From assembly GCA_900751785.1 (NCBI GenBank), contig CAADSM010000124.1, positions 1 through 43,811 on the forward strand: DNA of 43,811 nt. Direction: 5' to 3'. The translations under genes were made by a program, and so were the position numbers. The stretch is from Lachnospiraceae bacterium (lineage in GTDB: Bacteria > Bacillota > Clostridia > Lachnospirales > Lachnospiraceae). Shown here piece by piece: positions 32,493 through 40,163 of this stretch. Below the pieces are notes generated by a model. The model was not told the origin of the DNA. It did not search any database and worked only from the letters and a program-made list of their open reading frames with translations. Each line of letters begins with the position of its first letter. Position 1 is the first letter of the stretch.

Positions 32493-33010
32493 TACTCAGC
32501 CCTCCATTTATGTAAATAATAATCTGCTTTATTCAAAAAATCTTCTGCCTCTTCTCTTGACCTGAAAACAATAATCTTTTTCTCATTCCGGTACTGTTCT
32601 GTCATTTCATAAATCACCGGGAGCTGGTCATTCGGGAAATCAAGGATCCACTGTCTGAACTCCTCATCAAACTCTGTCTCGATCCATGGCAGATCCTCCC
32701 GCTTTTTCCCGATACGCTCCTCTGCTCCTGCCAGACAGACTTTCATCGGATAATCCAGAAGGAACACTGTATCACATGCCCGCATACGCATCTCAAGGGT
32801 ACGAAGATAGTTCCCGTCGATGATCCACCTGTCCTTTTCAAGAATCTGCACCAGTCTCATATCAAACTCCTCCCGCGCTACATTCGTCCGATCCGGGCGA
32901 TGCCACAGCTGATCCAGATAATGCAGAGGGATTCCTGTTTCATCTCTCAGCCTTCTTGCAAATGTACTTTTTCCCGCTCCGGGGCTTCCGATCACCAATA
33001 TTTTTTCCAT
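32492..33010 (-). CDS. P-loop kinase-like protein (topology modulation/FlaR-like)
   Basis: This is a small P-loop NTPase of 172 residues starting MEKILVIGSPGAGKSTFARRL (Walker A GSPGAGKST). It continues LPLHYLDQLWHRP-like IPLHYLDQLWHRPD and WIIDGNYLRTLEMR, then a DTVFLLDYP strand. This pattern is typical of the adenylate-kinase-like topology modulation/FlaR family. The substrate is unknown. I chose the second of two adjacent ATGs (33010) because AAGGA is 5-6 nt upstream of it. The gene runs directly into mntA; whether they are functionally linked is unclear. Confidence 0.8.
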   Translation of the reverse strand: MEKILVIGSPGAGKSTFARRLRDETGIPLHYLDQLWHRPDRTNVAREEFDMRLVQILEKDRWIIDGNYLRTLEMRMRACDTVFLLDYPMKVCLAGAEERIGKKREDLPWIETEFDEEFRQWILDFPNDQLPVIYEMTEQYRNEKKIIVFRSREEAEDFLNKADYYLHKWRAE

Positions 33011-33152
33011 CATATTCCTTTTCCCTGTACACACTCTCTTCCACCGGTATTTTCAGCCGGTATCTCTCAGCCTATCTCCATCTGTCAGCCGCGGGTATCT
33101 CTGCTGGCTTCATTATACCAGAAACTATTCTAAGCATCCACTAAATCTCCTG

Positions 33153-33184
33153 TTGACATGACCCGTATTTTGAATTAGTATAAT
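33153..33184 (+). promoter_or_regulatory. Promoter of the DUF5808 gene
   Basis: TTGACA (33153-33158), a 17-nt spacer and TAGTAT (33176-33181) overlap TATAAT (33179-33184). This is the only clear plus-strand promoter serving a gene in the window. It lies in the divergent gap with the P-loop kinase-like gene. Confidence 0.65.
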
Positions 33185-33219
33185 TAATACAAATAAGACA
33201 ATATGAAGGGGAATATTCT

Positions 33220-34632
33220 ATGATCAACACAGCGGTTTTTATCTTTTTTGTTCTTCTCGATGCGTCTATGGTGGGATTGTGCAGCTACAGCTGTTCCGGA
33301 AGGGAAAAATACAGGGAAGGCATGATATTTGGCGTCCATGTTCCTCCGAACGCCGAAGAGGATGCGACTGCTGCATCACTCATGCAGAAATACAGAAACG
33401 ACTTTCGTATCTCTCGAAATCTGAACCTGGCAGCCGGAATCCTCATCCCTGCATTCTGCTTTCTCAGTATGGGCATCCTCATCCCTCTTTGGACACTGTG
33501 GTGCCTGGAATTTTGCGCTTTCTATCTATTTTACCCCATGTCCTTTCATCGGAAAATGTACGCCTTGAAACTGGAACGGCATTGGTTCCGGGATGAACCG
33601 CATCACAGCGCCGCGGCTGATACCCGTGTCAGCTCTATGGCCGACCGTTTCCCGGTCTCCTGGAAATGGCATCTTCCCGCCCTTGCAGCCGGAATCGGAC
33701 TGTGGATCTTTCCTTCTCTTCGCAGCGTACTCACTGCCTCATCGCTCGGAATGACATTTGCTGCGGTCTGCATTCTCCTTCCGGCGGTATTTCTGCTCCT
33801 TCATCTCTGTCTGGCAAATCAGAAAAACCAGGTCTACAGCCAGGACAGCACTGTAAATGAAAAGCTCAATTGCATCCAGAAACGCACCTGGACCGGGGCT
33901 CTCGTCGCCGCCGATTATGCCAGCCTGACTGCCGGGCTCTATATATGCGCGCGTCTCCTGTTCGGACAGGAACTGTACTTCTGGGACTACATCATCTACA
34001 GTACGATCGATCTGCTGGGAGCTGCCGCGGTCATAACTGCCGTGGTCATTATCCATCAGCGGCGCAGAGCAGTACTCGAACAGGATTCCCATCCTCTGAT
34101 AACAGATGACGACGAATACTGGAAAAACGGATGGTATTCCAATCCCAATGACCGCCATCTCTTCGTCGAAGACAGGATGTGCAGCACCAGCTACTCCATA
34201 AACATGGCTCACCCAGCCGCCAAATGGTGGATTGGAACAGCAGTTGTTCTCTGTACCGCGGCAGTCGCAGGAGCCCTTATCTTATCAGTGTTCCTTATGG
34301 ATCTGGACTATTCCGATACTGAACTGACAGTCCACGGAAATGAAGTGACCGTCTCCTACTCTTTCTACGACTGCAGCTTTTCTCTGCAGGATATACAGTC
34401 AGTGGAGCTTCTCGATAAGCTCCCGAACGACGATTTTTCCAGAGAAAACGGCGGAGATACAGAGAAGCTTCTCGTCGGCTATTTCGAAGGAGCTGAAACT
34501 GGAGATGTCATGATGTTCTTATACAAAAAAGAAACACCTCTGATCCGGATCGATCTTCCGGGACAGACAGTGTTTCTGAACAGCGATGTAGAAGGTCAGA
34601 CAGAAGAATGGTATCAGCTTCTGGCGGAATAA
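33220..34632 (+). CDS. Multi-pass membrane protein with DUF5808 domain
   Basis: This protein of 470 residues is the only plus-strand gene. It has an N-terminal TM (about 1-20), several paired TM helices (about 70-105, 150-200, 225-280) and one more at about 340-363. The segment DDDEYWKNGWYSNPNDRHLFVEDRM followed by the SINMAHP stretch (about 305-335; shown here by its key residues) matches the DUF5808 domain seen in clostridial membrane proteins with DUF1648 relatives. The last 100 residues are a soluble domain resembling a bacterial PH-like fold. AAGGGG precedes the ATG, a promoter lies at 33153 and a terminator at 34729. The function is unknown. Confidence 0.82.
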   Translation: MINTAVFIFFVLLDASMVGLCSYSCSGREKYREGMIFGVHVPPNAEEDATAASLMQKYRNDFRISRNLNLAAGILIPAFCFLSMGILIPLWTLWCLEFCAFYLFYPMSFHRKMYALKLERHWFRDEPHHSAAADTRVSSMADRFPVSWKWHLPALAAGIGLWIFPSLRSVLTASSLGMTFAAVCILLPAVFLLLHLCLANQKNQVYSQDSTVNEKLNCIQKRTWTGALVAADYASLTAGLYICARLLFGQELYFWDYIIYSTIDLLGAAAVITAVVIIHQRRRAVLEQDSHPLITDDDEYWKNGWYSNPNDRHLFVEDRMCSTSYSINMAHPAAKWWIGTAVVLCTAAVAGALILSVFLMDLDYSDTELTVHGNEVTVSYSFYDCSFSLQDIQSVELLDKLPNDDFSRENGGDTEKLLVGYFEGAETGDVMMFLYKKETPLIRIDLPGQTVFLNSDVEGQTEEWYQLLAE

Positions 34633-34728
34633 TGTCTATTTTCGATATTTATGCTTATGATGTTTTTTCATTTTTGCGGAAATTACTGTTTGAATACATA
34701 TGCAAAATGCAAGTGATAGGAATACGTT

Positions 34729-34753
34729 AAAAAAGCCCTTATGGGCTTTTTTT
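34729..34753. terminator. Bidirectional intrinsic terminator
   Basis: AAAAAAGCCC-TTAT-GGGCTTTTTTT is a compact stem with A and T tracts on either side. It ends the plus-strand DUF5808 gene and, read on the minus strand, also lies just beyond the leader-distal end of CRISPR array 1. Confidence 0.85.
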
Positions 34754-34767
34754 ATTGCTTGTGTTAG

Positions 34768-34803
34768 TTCTCTTAAGCGAATAAAGGTAAACTTCGTTTC
34801 TGC
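34768..34803 (-). repeat. Decayed CRISPR repeat at the far end of array 1
   Basis: The last half reads GGTAAACTTCGTTTCTGC, against GGCTAACTTCATTTCTAC in the intact repeat; the first half has diverged. The 33 nt between it and the next repeat are spacer-sized. It is an ancient unit at the leader-distal end, where repeats typically decay. Confidence 0.55.
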
Positions 34804-34836
34804 CTGGATTGAGTATCTGCGGATGCTTCATTATCC

Positions 34837-35165
34837 ATGTTAATGCCCTAAACGGGCTAACTTCATTTCTACGGAATGACGTCATTTGGTTCGATTCAGA
34901 AGACAAAGGTGTCAATGCCCTGAACGGGCTAACTTCATTTCTACAAAAACAGCATACAAGCTTATTGCAGGAGCATTAATGTGTCAATGCCCTGAACGGG
35001 CTAACTTCATTTCTACATCGGAAAATTATAAACGGTTGAAAGGGATATTTCAAGGTGTCAATGCCCTGAACGGGCTAACTTCATTTCTACGCTAATCATG
35101 AAGCGTGTATAACTTGCGATTATGCGGATGTGTCAATGCCCTGAACGGGCTAACTTCATTTCTAC
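34837..35165 (-). CRISPR. CRISPR array 1 (5 repeats, 4 spacers)
   Basis: There are five 36-nt repeats at 34837-34872, 34909-34944, 34981-35016, 35055-35090 and 35130-35165. On the plus strand each runs GTGTCAATGCCCTGAACGGG to ...ACTTCATTTCTAC. Spacers are 36, 36, 38 and 39 nt. The leftmost repeat has several changes and the other four are identical. The array is transcribed leftward: a conserved leader with a minus-strand promoter lies on the right, and the degenerate repeat and a terminator lie on the left. Sense repeats therefore start GTAGAAATG and end CATTGACAC, with a GCCC/GGGC stem. No cas gene is in the window, so the type cannot be assigned. The newest spacer should be 35091-35129. 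Confidence 0.95.
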
Positions 35166-35352
35166 AGTACCCTCTGGAAACCCTTGTAAATACTGGCTTT
35201 CCAGCCTCATTTTTGCAGGTATTTGTCAGACTATTCTGAAAACAGCCATTTTTCTTCATTTTTTTGGCATGTTCATAATTTGTTCATATTTCAAGCTGAT
35301 ATTCTGCCAATTTTCTCCAACTCATTATATCCCAAGATAAAAGATTTGGAAA
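35166..35352 (-). promoter_or_regulatory. Leader and promoter of CRISPR array 1
   Basis: On the minus strand, TTTCCA (35347-35352), 17 nt and TATAAT (35324-35329) lie 158 nt before the first repeat. The 126 nt next to the repeat match the leader of array 2 with about 11 mismatches by eye. Two small inverted repeats are kept in both, CTGG-N4-CCAG and TCAGA-CTAT-TCTGA. There is no gene in 34633-35417 besides the CRISPR elements. Confidence 0.8.
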
Positions 35353-35417
35353 CCCTTTTTCTGGTATCTCTGATAATTAGATTGCATGCCTGTATCGAAA
35401 TTATTATGTCGTCTCTT

Positions 35418-35885
35418 TTATTTTCTGACACGATAAAGCCTGATAAACCAAAACGCCAAATCCCCTATGATCAGTATCACATACACCACGGTAAACCATC
35501 CGGGAAGAGGAGTTCCCGCAACTGTATTAAAAATAAGGAAAGTAAAAACTAGTGTCATCGCAAGCTTTAACGTTTTTACCATATATTTTAAAGTGCGATA
35601 GACCCGCATTCTATTTTCTGGTGTCACCTGTACTCCTGTATTCCAGACAGAAGGGAAATGCTCCACCAGAGAAATCATAAGGTACAGTATCCATACCATC
35701 ACTACAAGAAAAAGAACCTCTCCTTTTCCGCCCCAGCGGTCAATCTCTCCCGCAAAATTATAATGCATCGGCAGTTTATCTGGAATTGACGGCCAACGGA
35801 TAATCAGATACAGCGGTGTCCCGATCAGCATAACCAGTCCCAGAACTTCCATAATAATATCTGCCTGTGAGTTTTTGATTTTCAT
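35418..35885 (-). CDS. DUF1648-domain membrane protein
   Basis: This is a membrane protein of 155 residues. The DUF1648 signature covers about residues 26-52: LIIRWPSIPDKLPMHYNFAGE, then DRWGGKGE. TM helices are at about 12-28, 57-75, 107-122 and 128-148. Such proteins accompany SdpI-type immunity and sensing systems, but no SdpC-like toxin is seen. The start overlaps the preceding gene's stop by 4 nt, making it the third gene of a tightly coupled operon between two CRISPR arrays. Confidence 0.82.
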   Translation of the reverse strand: MKIKNSQADIIMEVLGLVMLIGTPLYLIIRWPSIPDKLPMHYNFAGEIDRWGGKGEVLFLVVMVWILYLMISLVEHFPSVWNTGVQVTPENRMRVYRTLKYMVKTLKLAMTLVFTFLIFNTVAGTPLPGWFTVVYVILIIGDLAFWFIRLYRVRK

Positions 35886-36340
35886 TCTCTTCTCCCCTGG
35901 TCTTTTCTGACCTTTTCTCTAAAATCCTTGATCGACGCTGCAGCAAAAAGAAACGAAATTAGCAGTATCGCAAGATCACTCACAGATACGCTGTCCATAA
36001 AATAGTCTGCAAAAGCCATTGCAGCTGCAGAAAACAGCGTATCCAATATTACATAAAATACAACACCCTGCTTTTCCGTACTCCATCCAGATGACACAAG
36101 AGCCCACGGAAGCGCAGACGACAGGATTTCCCCCGGAAAGCCTGCCACCATCACAACAACAAAAAACAGGATAATACTTCCTACAGATTCATACTCAAAT
36201 CCAAAGATTCTCATAACTGATCCGCTTACAACGGCAATTGCCGCAATTACAAATAGTATAATCCCTGCTATAATTGAGTATCCCAATACAGATACCGCAA
36301 GCTTTTTTATCTTTTCTTTCATGTTACAAAAAGATTTCAC
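35882..36340 (-). CDS. YrvL-like membrane protein
   Basis: This is a protein of 152 residues with four or five TM helices (about 20-40, 50-72, 78-88, 95-113, 122-138). The stretch [20 protein letters not shown] and the following [10 protein letters not shown] resemble the YrvL regulatory family of Bacillus. That match is from memory of the pattern, so it is moderate. It starts at 36340, overlapping the DUF2200 gene by 4 nt, and its own stop overlaps the DUF1648 gene by 4 nt. Confidence 0.65.
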   Translation of the reverse strand: MKSFCNMKEKIKKLAVSVLGYSIIAGIILFVIAAIAVVSGSVMRIFGFEYESVGSIILFFVVVMVAGFPGEILSSALPWALVSSGWSTEKQGVVFYVILDTLFSAAAMAFADYFMDSVSVSDLAILLISFLFAAASIKDFREKVRKDQGRRE

Positions 36341-36687
36341 TTTCTCAGGATCTTCTCCATACTTTTTCCCTTTGCAAGCTCATCGATCAGCTTATCCAGA
36401 TACCGAATCTCCCGCATGAGCGGTTCTTCTATATCTTCTATCCTTACACCACAGATTACGCCCTTAATCAGCTTTCTGTTCTCGTTTAGTTCTGGAGCAT
36501 TGCTGAAAAAATCTTCATAACTGATCGCTGTATCAAGCATCTCTTCCAGCTCCGTCTGGCTGTAACCTGTAAGCCACCGAATGATCTCATCCACTTCATC
36601 TTTTGTTCTGCCCTTTCTGACAGCCTTATTGACAAGAAGCGGGTAGATTTTAGAAAATTCCATTTTGTAAACTTTTTCATTATTCAT
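36337..36687 (-). CDS. DUF2200 family protein
   Basis: This is a small cytoplasmic protein of 116 residues, the typical DUF2200 length. Features are [21 protein letters not shown] near the start (key part [16 protein letters not shown]), [18 protein letters not shown] and [31 protein letters not shown] (partial). The function is unknown. It is the first gene of the three-gene operon and starts 65 nt past the far end of CRISPR array 2, which is transcribed in the same direction. GGAG precedes the ATG. Confidence 0.85.
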   Translation of the reverse strand: MNNEKVYKMEFSKIYPLLVNKAVRKGRTKDEVDEIIRWLTGYSQTELEEMLDTAISYEDFFSNAPELNENRKLIKGVICGVRIEDIEEPLMREIRYLDKLIDELAKGKSMEKILRK

Positions 36688-36752
36688 AAGAATATTATCT
36701 CCATTAACTTAATTTGAAGTCGCCATATATATTTTGATAACTTCAATTATTC

Positions 36753-37008
36753 AAAGACTAAAAACTTTGGCGCTTTTCTCATTTCTACGTAAGGGAAAAA
36801 CGGCAGACTATCATTTATATTCCGGTGTCAATGCCCTCAGCGGGCTTTTCTCATTTCTACTCTATCAGCAGCTTGTGTAGCAGGTATATACTACTATGTG
36901 TGTCAATGCCCTAAGCGGGCTCTTCTCATTTCTACAAATTTTTTCTATGGCTATGCTTATATGTCTAGTACTGTGTCAATGCCCTAAGCGGGCTCTTCTC
37001 ATTTCTAC
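36753..37008 (-). CRISPR. CRISPR array 2 (4 repeats, 3 spacers)
   Basis: The 36-nt repeats lie at 36825-36860, 36900-36935 and 36973-37008, with a degenerate one at 36753-36788 whose 3' half survives. On the plus strand the repeat runs GTGTCAATGCCCTAAGCGGG to ...CTTCTCATTTCTAC. It differs from array 1 at six inner positions and keeps both ends and the GCCC/GGGC stem. Spacers are 36, 39 and 37 nt. Transcription is leftward from the conserved leader on the right. No terminator is seen between this array and the DUF2200 gene. The newest spacer should be 36936-36972. Confidence 0.93.
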
Positions 37009-37194
37009 AGTACCCTCTGGAAACCCTTGTAAACACTGGCTTCCCAGCCTCATTTTTGCAGGTATTTATCAGACTATTCTGAAAACAGCTGTTTTTCTGC
37101 AATTTTTTGGTCTGTTCATATTTTGTTCATATTTTTTCGTTCTAATCTCCTCATTCCATATCCCCATTATACTTCAATCACCTCGAAATGAAAA
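37009..37194 (-). promoter_or_regulatory. Leader and promoter of CRISPR array 2
   Basis: On the minus strand, TTTTCA (37189-37194), 17 nt and TATAAT (37166-37171) lie 157 nt before the first repeat, the same layout as array 1 to within one base. The repeat-proximal 126 nt are about 91% identical to leader 1 by manual alignment. The stretch 37009-37266 holds nothing else I can name. Confidence 0.8.
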
Positions 37195-37266
37195 CCCTTT
37201 TCCATACATCGAAAAGTGCAATACCGCGCCCTGGATATTCCGCTTTCCGATGCATCTCTTCTGCTG

Positions 37267-37650
37267 CTACACTGTAATCTCGATCTGATTTCCTTCAACT
37301 GCAATAATGCAGCTCTCGTAGTATCCGTCTCCTGTCGTGCGCGGACCGCTGATTACCTCATAACCGTCTTTTTTCAATTCAGCGGTCAGTTCGTCAACCC
37401 GCTCTCTGCTGCCCACACTGAACGCAATATGGATCAGCCCTGTCCTTGTCAGAGTCTTTTTTTCGTCTTCCATCTGCGGCTTGTTCATGATCTCAAGACG
37501 AGCCCCGTCAGAAAACGAGAGAAAATACGAACGAAAGCCCGTATTTTTGTTATAATAACCATCGTTGCACGAAGCATCCAGATATTTTTCGAAGAAATTT
37601 CTCGCGCCTTCCAAATCGTTGACATACATTGCCACATGCTCTATTTTCAC
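37267..37650 (-). CDS. VOC-superfamily (glyoxalase-like) protein
   Basis: This is a protein of 127 residues with two betaalphabetabetabeta modules: VKIEHVAMYVNDLEGARNFFEKYLDA (opening), FLSFSDGARLEIMNKP, then LIHIAFSVGSRERVDEL and GNQIEITV. Candidate metal ligands are H5 and E45 in the first half and H75 and E124 in the second. The GTG start at 37650 has AGGAGG 6 nt upstream; the longer frame to 37716 has no ribosome site. It could be a lyase, dioxygenase or resistance protein; the substrate is unknown. Confidence 0.87.
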   Translation of the reverse strand: MKIEHVAMYVNDLEGARNFFEKYLDASCNDGYYNKNTGFRSYFLSFSDGARLEIMNKPQMEDEKKTLTRTGLIHIAFSVGSRERVDELTAELKKDGYEVISGPRTTGDGYYESCIIAVEGNQIEITV

Positions 37651-37750
37651 AATAGTCCTCCTCTTTTCCGCTAAATCGGCGGCATAAGTATTCCTGCCGC
37701 TCACTGCCTGTATCATCTCATTTCTGTTCCCCGCATCCGCGGATCATCTT

Positions 37751-38119
37751 CTATCCTCTGACTGCAGCCTGCCCTGCAAACACAGCAAGTACTCCGATCA
37801 CTGAGCTGAGTATTGCATAGAGCAGCGCAGTATGGATGTTCCCGCCTTTGATCAGATCCCCGGTCTCCAGAGCGAAAGAGGAAAAGGTGGTAAACCCTCC
37901 GCAGATCCCCACTTTCAGAAATAATACTGCCCTTGGATTCAGCGCGCTGTTTTTCAGTGCCAGGGCCGCGATGATCCCAATGAGAAAAGAACCTGCTATA
38001 TTGATCAAAAATGTCTTCATCGGGAAGGCGCCGCCCTCATTCAATGGGATCAGCCCGATCAGATATCTGCAGACTGCCCCGATAAATCCTCCTGCTCCGA
38101 CAACAATACACTCAATCAT
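37751..38119 (-). CDS. crcB: Fluoride exporter CrcB/Fluc
   Basis: This is a dual-topology fluoride channel subunit of 122 residues with four TM helices. Family motifs are GAGGFIGAVCRYLIG, the asparagine region FLINIAGSFLIGI, and ICGGFTTFSSFALE. It would form dimers in the inner membrane that expel F-. Many clostridia carry two crcB genes side by side; only one is here. It follows the GNAT gene by 16 nt, and I see no fluoride riboswitch in front of it. Confidence 0.95.
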   Translation of the reverse strand: MIECIVVGAGGFIGAVCRYLIGLIPLNEGGAFPMKTFLINIAGSFLIGIIAALALKNSALNPRAVLFLKVGICGGFTTFSSFALETGDLIKGGNIHTALLYAILSSVIGVLAVFAGQAAVRG

Positions 38120-38135
38120 TATACTCCATCTCCAT

Positions 38136-38600
38136 TTAACGATATTTTTCCATCACATAGTTTGTGAGCAGGATACCGCCCCGCTCCACCTGCTGTTCTC
38201 TCACGACTCTGTATCCCATCTTCAAGAAAAATGGTCTTGCCGTGATCGAGGCATGTGTAGTGATTTTCGCCGCATCGACCGCATTCTCCAGCTCGTCGCA
38301 GATCGCCGATGCGATACCCCGGCGCTGGTGGTCTTTCTGTACATAAAGCCTGTCCAGATAGCCCGTATTGTCTATATCTCCAAAGCCGACGATCTTTTTA
38401 CCATCGTCTCCAGGTTCTTCCGCCACGATCGTAAAATGCTCCAGAAACGACTTATCCCATGCCGCCAGATCCACATCCCCCGTCGCCCAGGCATCCAGCT
38501 GTTCCTCTGTATAGTCCGCCGCATTCACAGAGTGGACTGTCTCATAGAAAAGCTTCGCCATCCTCTCGCAGTCTGATGTCCGGTATCTTCTGAGTACCAT
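38136..38600 (-). CDS. GNAT-family N-acetyltransferase
   Basis: This is a protein of 154 residues with the acetyl-CoA site LYVQKDHQRRGIASAICDELE (key RRGIA) and the upstream strand VGFGDIDNTGYLDRLYV. The C-terminal FFLKMGYRVV is the GNAT motif B region. The N-terminus MVLRRYRTSDCERMAKLFYETVH resembles the ElaA/YafP-like subgroup. The ATG at 38600 has GGAGG 7 nt upstream. The substrate is unknown. It is cotranscribed with crcB. Confidence 0.9.
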   Translation of the reverse strand: MVLRRYRTSDCERMAKLFYETVHSVNAADYTEEQLDAWATGDVDLAAWDKSFLEHFTIVAEEPGDDGKKIVGFGDIDNTGYLDRLYVQKDHQRRGIASAICDELENAVDAAKITTHASITARPFFLKMGYRVVREQQVERGGILLTNYVMEKYR

Positions 38601-38629
38601 TTGGTTTCCTCCGATCAAATCATAAGATT

Positions 38630-39022
38630 TCAGCCTTCCACATACTTGAGATACGGGACAAGCTCATCTCCATTCTCCGCCAACAGTATTTCCGAAGCGT
38701 CCGATTCATAGATCACAGTCCCCTGCTCCAGAACAGTGGCGTCCCAGTCTTCGAAGCCTTTGGTCACATCAGTCCGCTTTATTTCGCCCGCCTGCTCTCC
38801 GGCCGTAAGCTGCATATTCCAGACCCACTCCACATCCTGCGCATTGATATACACGGTATCTTCATATACAAAAAAATCTGCATTCTTATCCTCAGCATAA
38901 ACTGATTCAGGAGAATCGTTTTCCGCTGTCGGACTGACGGCAGTGCAGCCTGCCCCGGCTCCTGTGATCATCAGCAGCAAAACGGCGGCGGCAGCCATTT
39001 TCCCGATCTTTCCTCTCCTCAT
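38630..39022 (-). CDS. Putative lipoprotein, unknown family
   Basis: This protein of 130 residues has a basic N-terminus, a hydrophobic stretch and the lipobox ITGAGAGC ending at Cys26, so it should be a lipid-anchored surface protein. The mature part is acidic, with VYEDTVYINAQDVEWVW and YESDASEILLAENGDE. No family recognised. It lies in a run of small genes with the flavodoxin and a second lipoprotein. Confidence 0.7.
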   Translation of the reverse strand: MRRGKIGKMAAAAVLLLMITGAGAGCTAVSPTAENDSPESVYAEDKNADFFVYEDTVYINAQDVEWVWNMQLTAGEQAGEIKRTDVTKGFEDWDATVLEQGTVIYESDASEILLAENGDELVPYLKYVEG

Positions 39023-39047
39023 ACCGCTTCCCCCTTTACCTAACGCC

Positions 39048-39575
39048 TCACTCTGTTATATAGCGTATTAACGGTTCCAGATATTTCTTATCGGTCCAGT
39101 CACATTTCTGTCCCACGGCACACATCAATGCAGTCATCCACGGTTCGTAGGCAGACGGATCCTTCTTCGCAACTGATTTCTGGAGCATTTTGCATAAAGT
39201 CCTGTCTGTGAACGACATGGATTCCTCATCCCATGCACCTCTTCCATAGAACAGCGGGATATCTTTCAGATCTGCCTTCAGATTATGTTCCTTTATCTCA
39301 TTGATCGCTTTCTCATCATACGGAGAGGCTCCCACGCAGAAAACAGCCGCTTTTTTCCCTTCCAGTGTCCTTTTATTCTTTCTAAAGAAAGAAATCCCCG
39401 CAATTCCTGATGCATAGATGCCTCCGCACAGGATGATCCTGTCATATTGTTCGATCGTCCTGCCGTCAGCCTTCGGCGTCTCAGTCATGTCAAATCCCGT
39501 GGATTCCCTGAGCCATTCAGCATATTTCTTCGTTGCTCCGTATTTGGACTGATAAACAATGATTCCTTTTCCCAT
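39048..39575 (-). CDS. Flavodoxin-domain protein (HemG-like)
   Basis: This is an FMN-binding protein of 175 residues. The phosphate-binding loop is IIVYQSKYGATKKYAEWL, with further isoalloxazine-contact stretches ILCGGIYASGIAGISFF and VGASPYDE. This pattern is the flavodoxin_5/HemG group, which includes oxygen-independent protoporphyrinogen oxidase, but clostridial members are of unknown role. The ATG at 39575 has GGAGG 9 nt upstream; the frame extends 18 codons further without a good site. Confidence 0.87.
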   Translation of the reverse strand: MGKGIIVYQSKYGATKKYAEWLRESTGFDMTETPKADGRTIEQYDRIILCGGIYASGIAGISFFRKNKRTLEGKKAAVFCVGASPYDEKAINEIKEHNLKADLKDIPLFYGRGAWDEESMSFTDRTLCKMLQKSVAKKDPSAYEPWMTALMCAVGQKCDWTDKKYLEPLIRYITE

Positions 39576-39621
39576 AACGCTATCCCTCCGTTTTATACAG
39601 ACTCTGCTGCTGAATCCTTCC

Positions 39622-40101
39622 TTAACCAAACGAACTTACTTCTCCTTCATCGGCAGTAAACTCATATTCCAGCGATGTATTCTCCGCGCCTACCAGTTTG
39701 ACACGGTTTTCTCCCTGTTTTATCTCAAACGTCCCTGAACTGCTCTGCTCGCTGTCTTCCCCAGCGAAACATTCTACAAGGGTCGTAAGCTCCCCGTCAG
39801 GATTGATAAGAACAAATTTTGCCTTTCCAGATGAGACATTCAGCTTCCAGCTCAATGTCACCTCTTTCTCTTCTTCAGCCTCATAGCTCCATACTGTATC
39901 CATTCCTTCCAGTTTTTCTGCCGAGCCAGATACCGTATTGCCGTTCTGATTTCCCGTATAATCTGTCAGATTATAGCTGTTCGAAGAGCTGGCAATCGCT
40001 CTGTCACTGTCGTAAACCCTTGCCCCCGTATTCATGACACAGCCTGAAATCAGAACCGCTGTAACGACCGCTGTCAGACAGATACTTTTTTTCTTCTTCA
40101 T
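39622..40101 (-). CDS. Putative lipoprotein, beta-rich
   Basis: This protein of 159 residues has a KKKK N-terminus, a hydrophobic core and lipobox VLISGC (Cys21), so it is a surface lipoprotein. The mature region is Asn/Ser/Gly-rich, then predicted beta strands with KEVTLSWKLNVSSGKAKFVLINPDG and EIKQGENRVKLVGAENTS (partial), resembling a small beta-sandwich. I do not recognise the family. It follows the anchored protein at 40164-40574 on the same strand. Confidence 0.68.
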   Translation of the reverse strand: MKKKKSICLTAVVTAVLISGCVMNTGARVYDSDRAIASSSNSYNLTDYTGNQNGNTVSGSAEKLEGMDTVWSYEAEEEKEVTLSWKLNVSSGKAKFVLINPDGELTTLVECFAGEDSEQSSSGTFEIKQGENRVKLVGAENTSLEYEFTADEGEVSSFG

Positions 40102-40163
40102 ACTCTTCCCCTTTCCTAGTCTTCATTATGATCCAGCATTCTCCCGAATTAAATGATATGATT

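Noticed and set aside
34837..37008. A Cas12a-type repeat, suggested by ATTTCTAC at the plus-strand repeat end
   Set aside because: Cas12a repeats need the stem partner GTAGA after this motif, which is absent. Leader, promoter, terminator and degenerate ends all show transcription on the other strand.
35166..37200. A tracrRNA or anti-repeat near the arrays
   Set aside because: I found no second stretch complementary to the repeat outside the arrays, so nothing supports a type II system.
38101..38135. A fluoride riboswitch before crcB
   Set aside because: Only 16 nt separate crcB from the GNAT gene, too short for the motif, and none was seen before the GNAT gene.
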